DNA of 64,000 nucleotides. It comes from Pedobacter sp. Leaf250. GTDB taxonomy: Bacteria > Bacteroidota > Bacteroidia > Sphingobacteriales > Sphingobacteriaceae. This document shows, piece after piece, positions 63,894 to 64,000 of the stretch. Made by a program: the position numbers and the translations under genes. The number at the start of each line of letters is the position of its first letter. Within the stretch, counting starts at the first letter, position 1. The stretch is taken from contig NZ_CAKLBU010000001.1 of NCBI RefSeq assembly GCF_920984735.1, positions 337,587 through 401,586 of the forward strand. Reading direction: 5' to 3'. The notes under the pieces were generated by a model. It was not told where the DNA came from. It searched no databases and was given only the letters and a program-made list of their open reading frames with translations.

Positions 63894-64000
63894 ATCCAAA
63901 TAATAATTAAATTTTTTCCAAATAATATTTCGCTTCAGGAAGGTTGTAACTGATATTGCCTTCCTGTTTTCGCAATTGCAAAGCTCTGCTTAATTAATTT
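63894..64000. other. End of window, no complete gene
   Basis: On the minus strand a 28-codon run reads like a C-terminal end (RKQEGNISYNLPEAKYYLEKI) but a stop precedes it two codons in from the window edge, so no gene is claimed. Confidence 0.3.

Overview
The window reads as chromosomal DNA of a Bacteroidota bacterium, most likely a Sphingobacteriaceae member close to Pedobacter (by inference; no database search was possible). The grounds are a SusC/SusD polysaccharide-utilisation locus, promoters of the Bacteroidota type (TTTG about 18-20 bases upstream of TAnnTTTG), tRNA genes without encoded CCA, a secreted regulator-type propeller and LytS/LytTR signalling.

Layout. 1-2.4 kb: the 3' part of a 7TM-HD (PgpH-like) phosphohydrolase, one tRNA-Ser(GCU) and a tandem pair of identical tRNA-Pro(UGG) genes. 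2.5-3.8 kb: a tyrosine recombinase broken by one in-frame TGA, next to the tRNA array. 3.9-17.7 kb: stress and detoxification functions, including a Gfo/Idh/MocA oxidoreductase, formaldehyde-dehydrogenase-like and quinone-reductase-like enzymes, three SDR or SDR-like neighbours, a short UvrA (UvrA2 type), a DUF3606 protein coupled to an Fpg-like glycosylase that lacks the catalytic N-terminal proline, and a DUF5700 metallopeptidase. 18.2-23.5 kb: DNA-repair block with RadC-like JAB protein, a UmuD homologue without its catalytic Ser and Lys, UmuC, an SRAP (abasic-site shielding) protein, a methyltransferase and an AlkB-like gene interrupted by TAG. 24.4-39.7 kb: one polysaccharide-utilisation locus (IclR regulator, SusC, SusD, DUF5017, GH105, PL8, esterase, ChbG/YdjC, beta-helix, GH78). 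39.8-47 kb: scattered small genes (propeller, LysR with a divergent alpha/beta hydrolase, NTF2-like proteins, cupin) and a gene-poor stretch. 47.3-52.9 kb: the mutagenesis cassette imuA-imuB-dnaE2. 53-64 kb: AraC plus a Tet(X)-related flavin monooxygenase, a LytS/LytTR pair, two stand-alone receiver proteins, an AHSA1 protein, a membrane protein, an esterase and several long gene-poor stretches.

How parts fit together. The two translesion-synthesis cassettes (umuDC and imuA-imuB-dnaE2) and a small unknown gene at 46823 share a 19-bp interrupted palindrome, roughly NNRCTAA-N5-TTAGTAW, placed in each case directly against the -7 promoter element. This looks like one DNA-damage regulon with an operator I do not recognise from the literature. 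The UmuD homologue, which normally self-cleaves, appears catalytically dead. In the polysaccharide locus, the IclR gene and the susC promoter both carry AT-rich perfect inverted repeats. The enzyme set (lyase, unsaturated-uronyl hydrolase, rhamnosidase, esterase, no sulfatase) points to an acylated acidic polysaccharide with rhamnose and uronic acid.

Limits: all family calls are by eye from motifs; promoters and operators are pattern matches; no composition statistics or homology searches were run.
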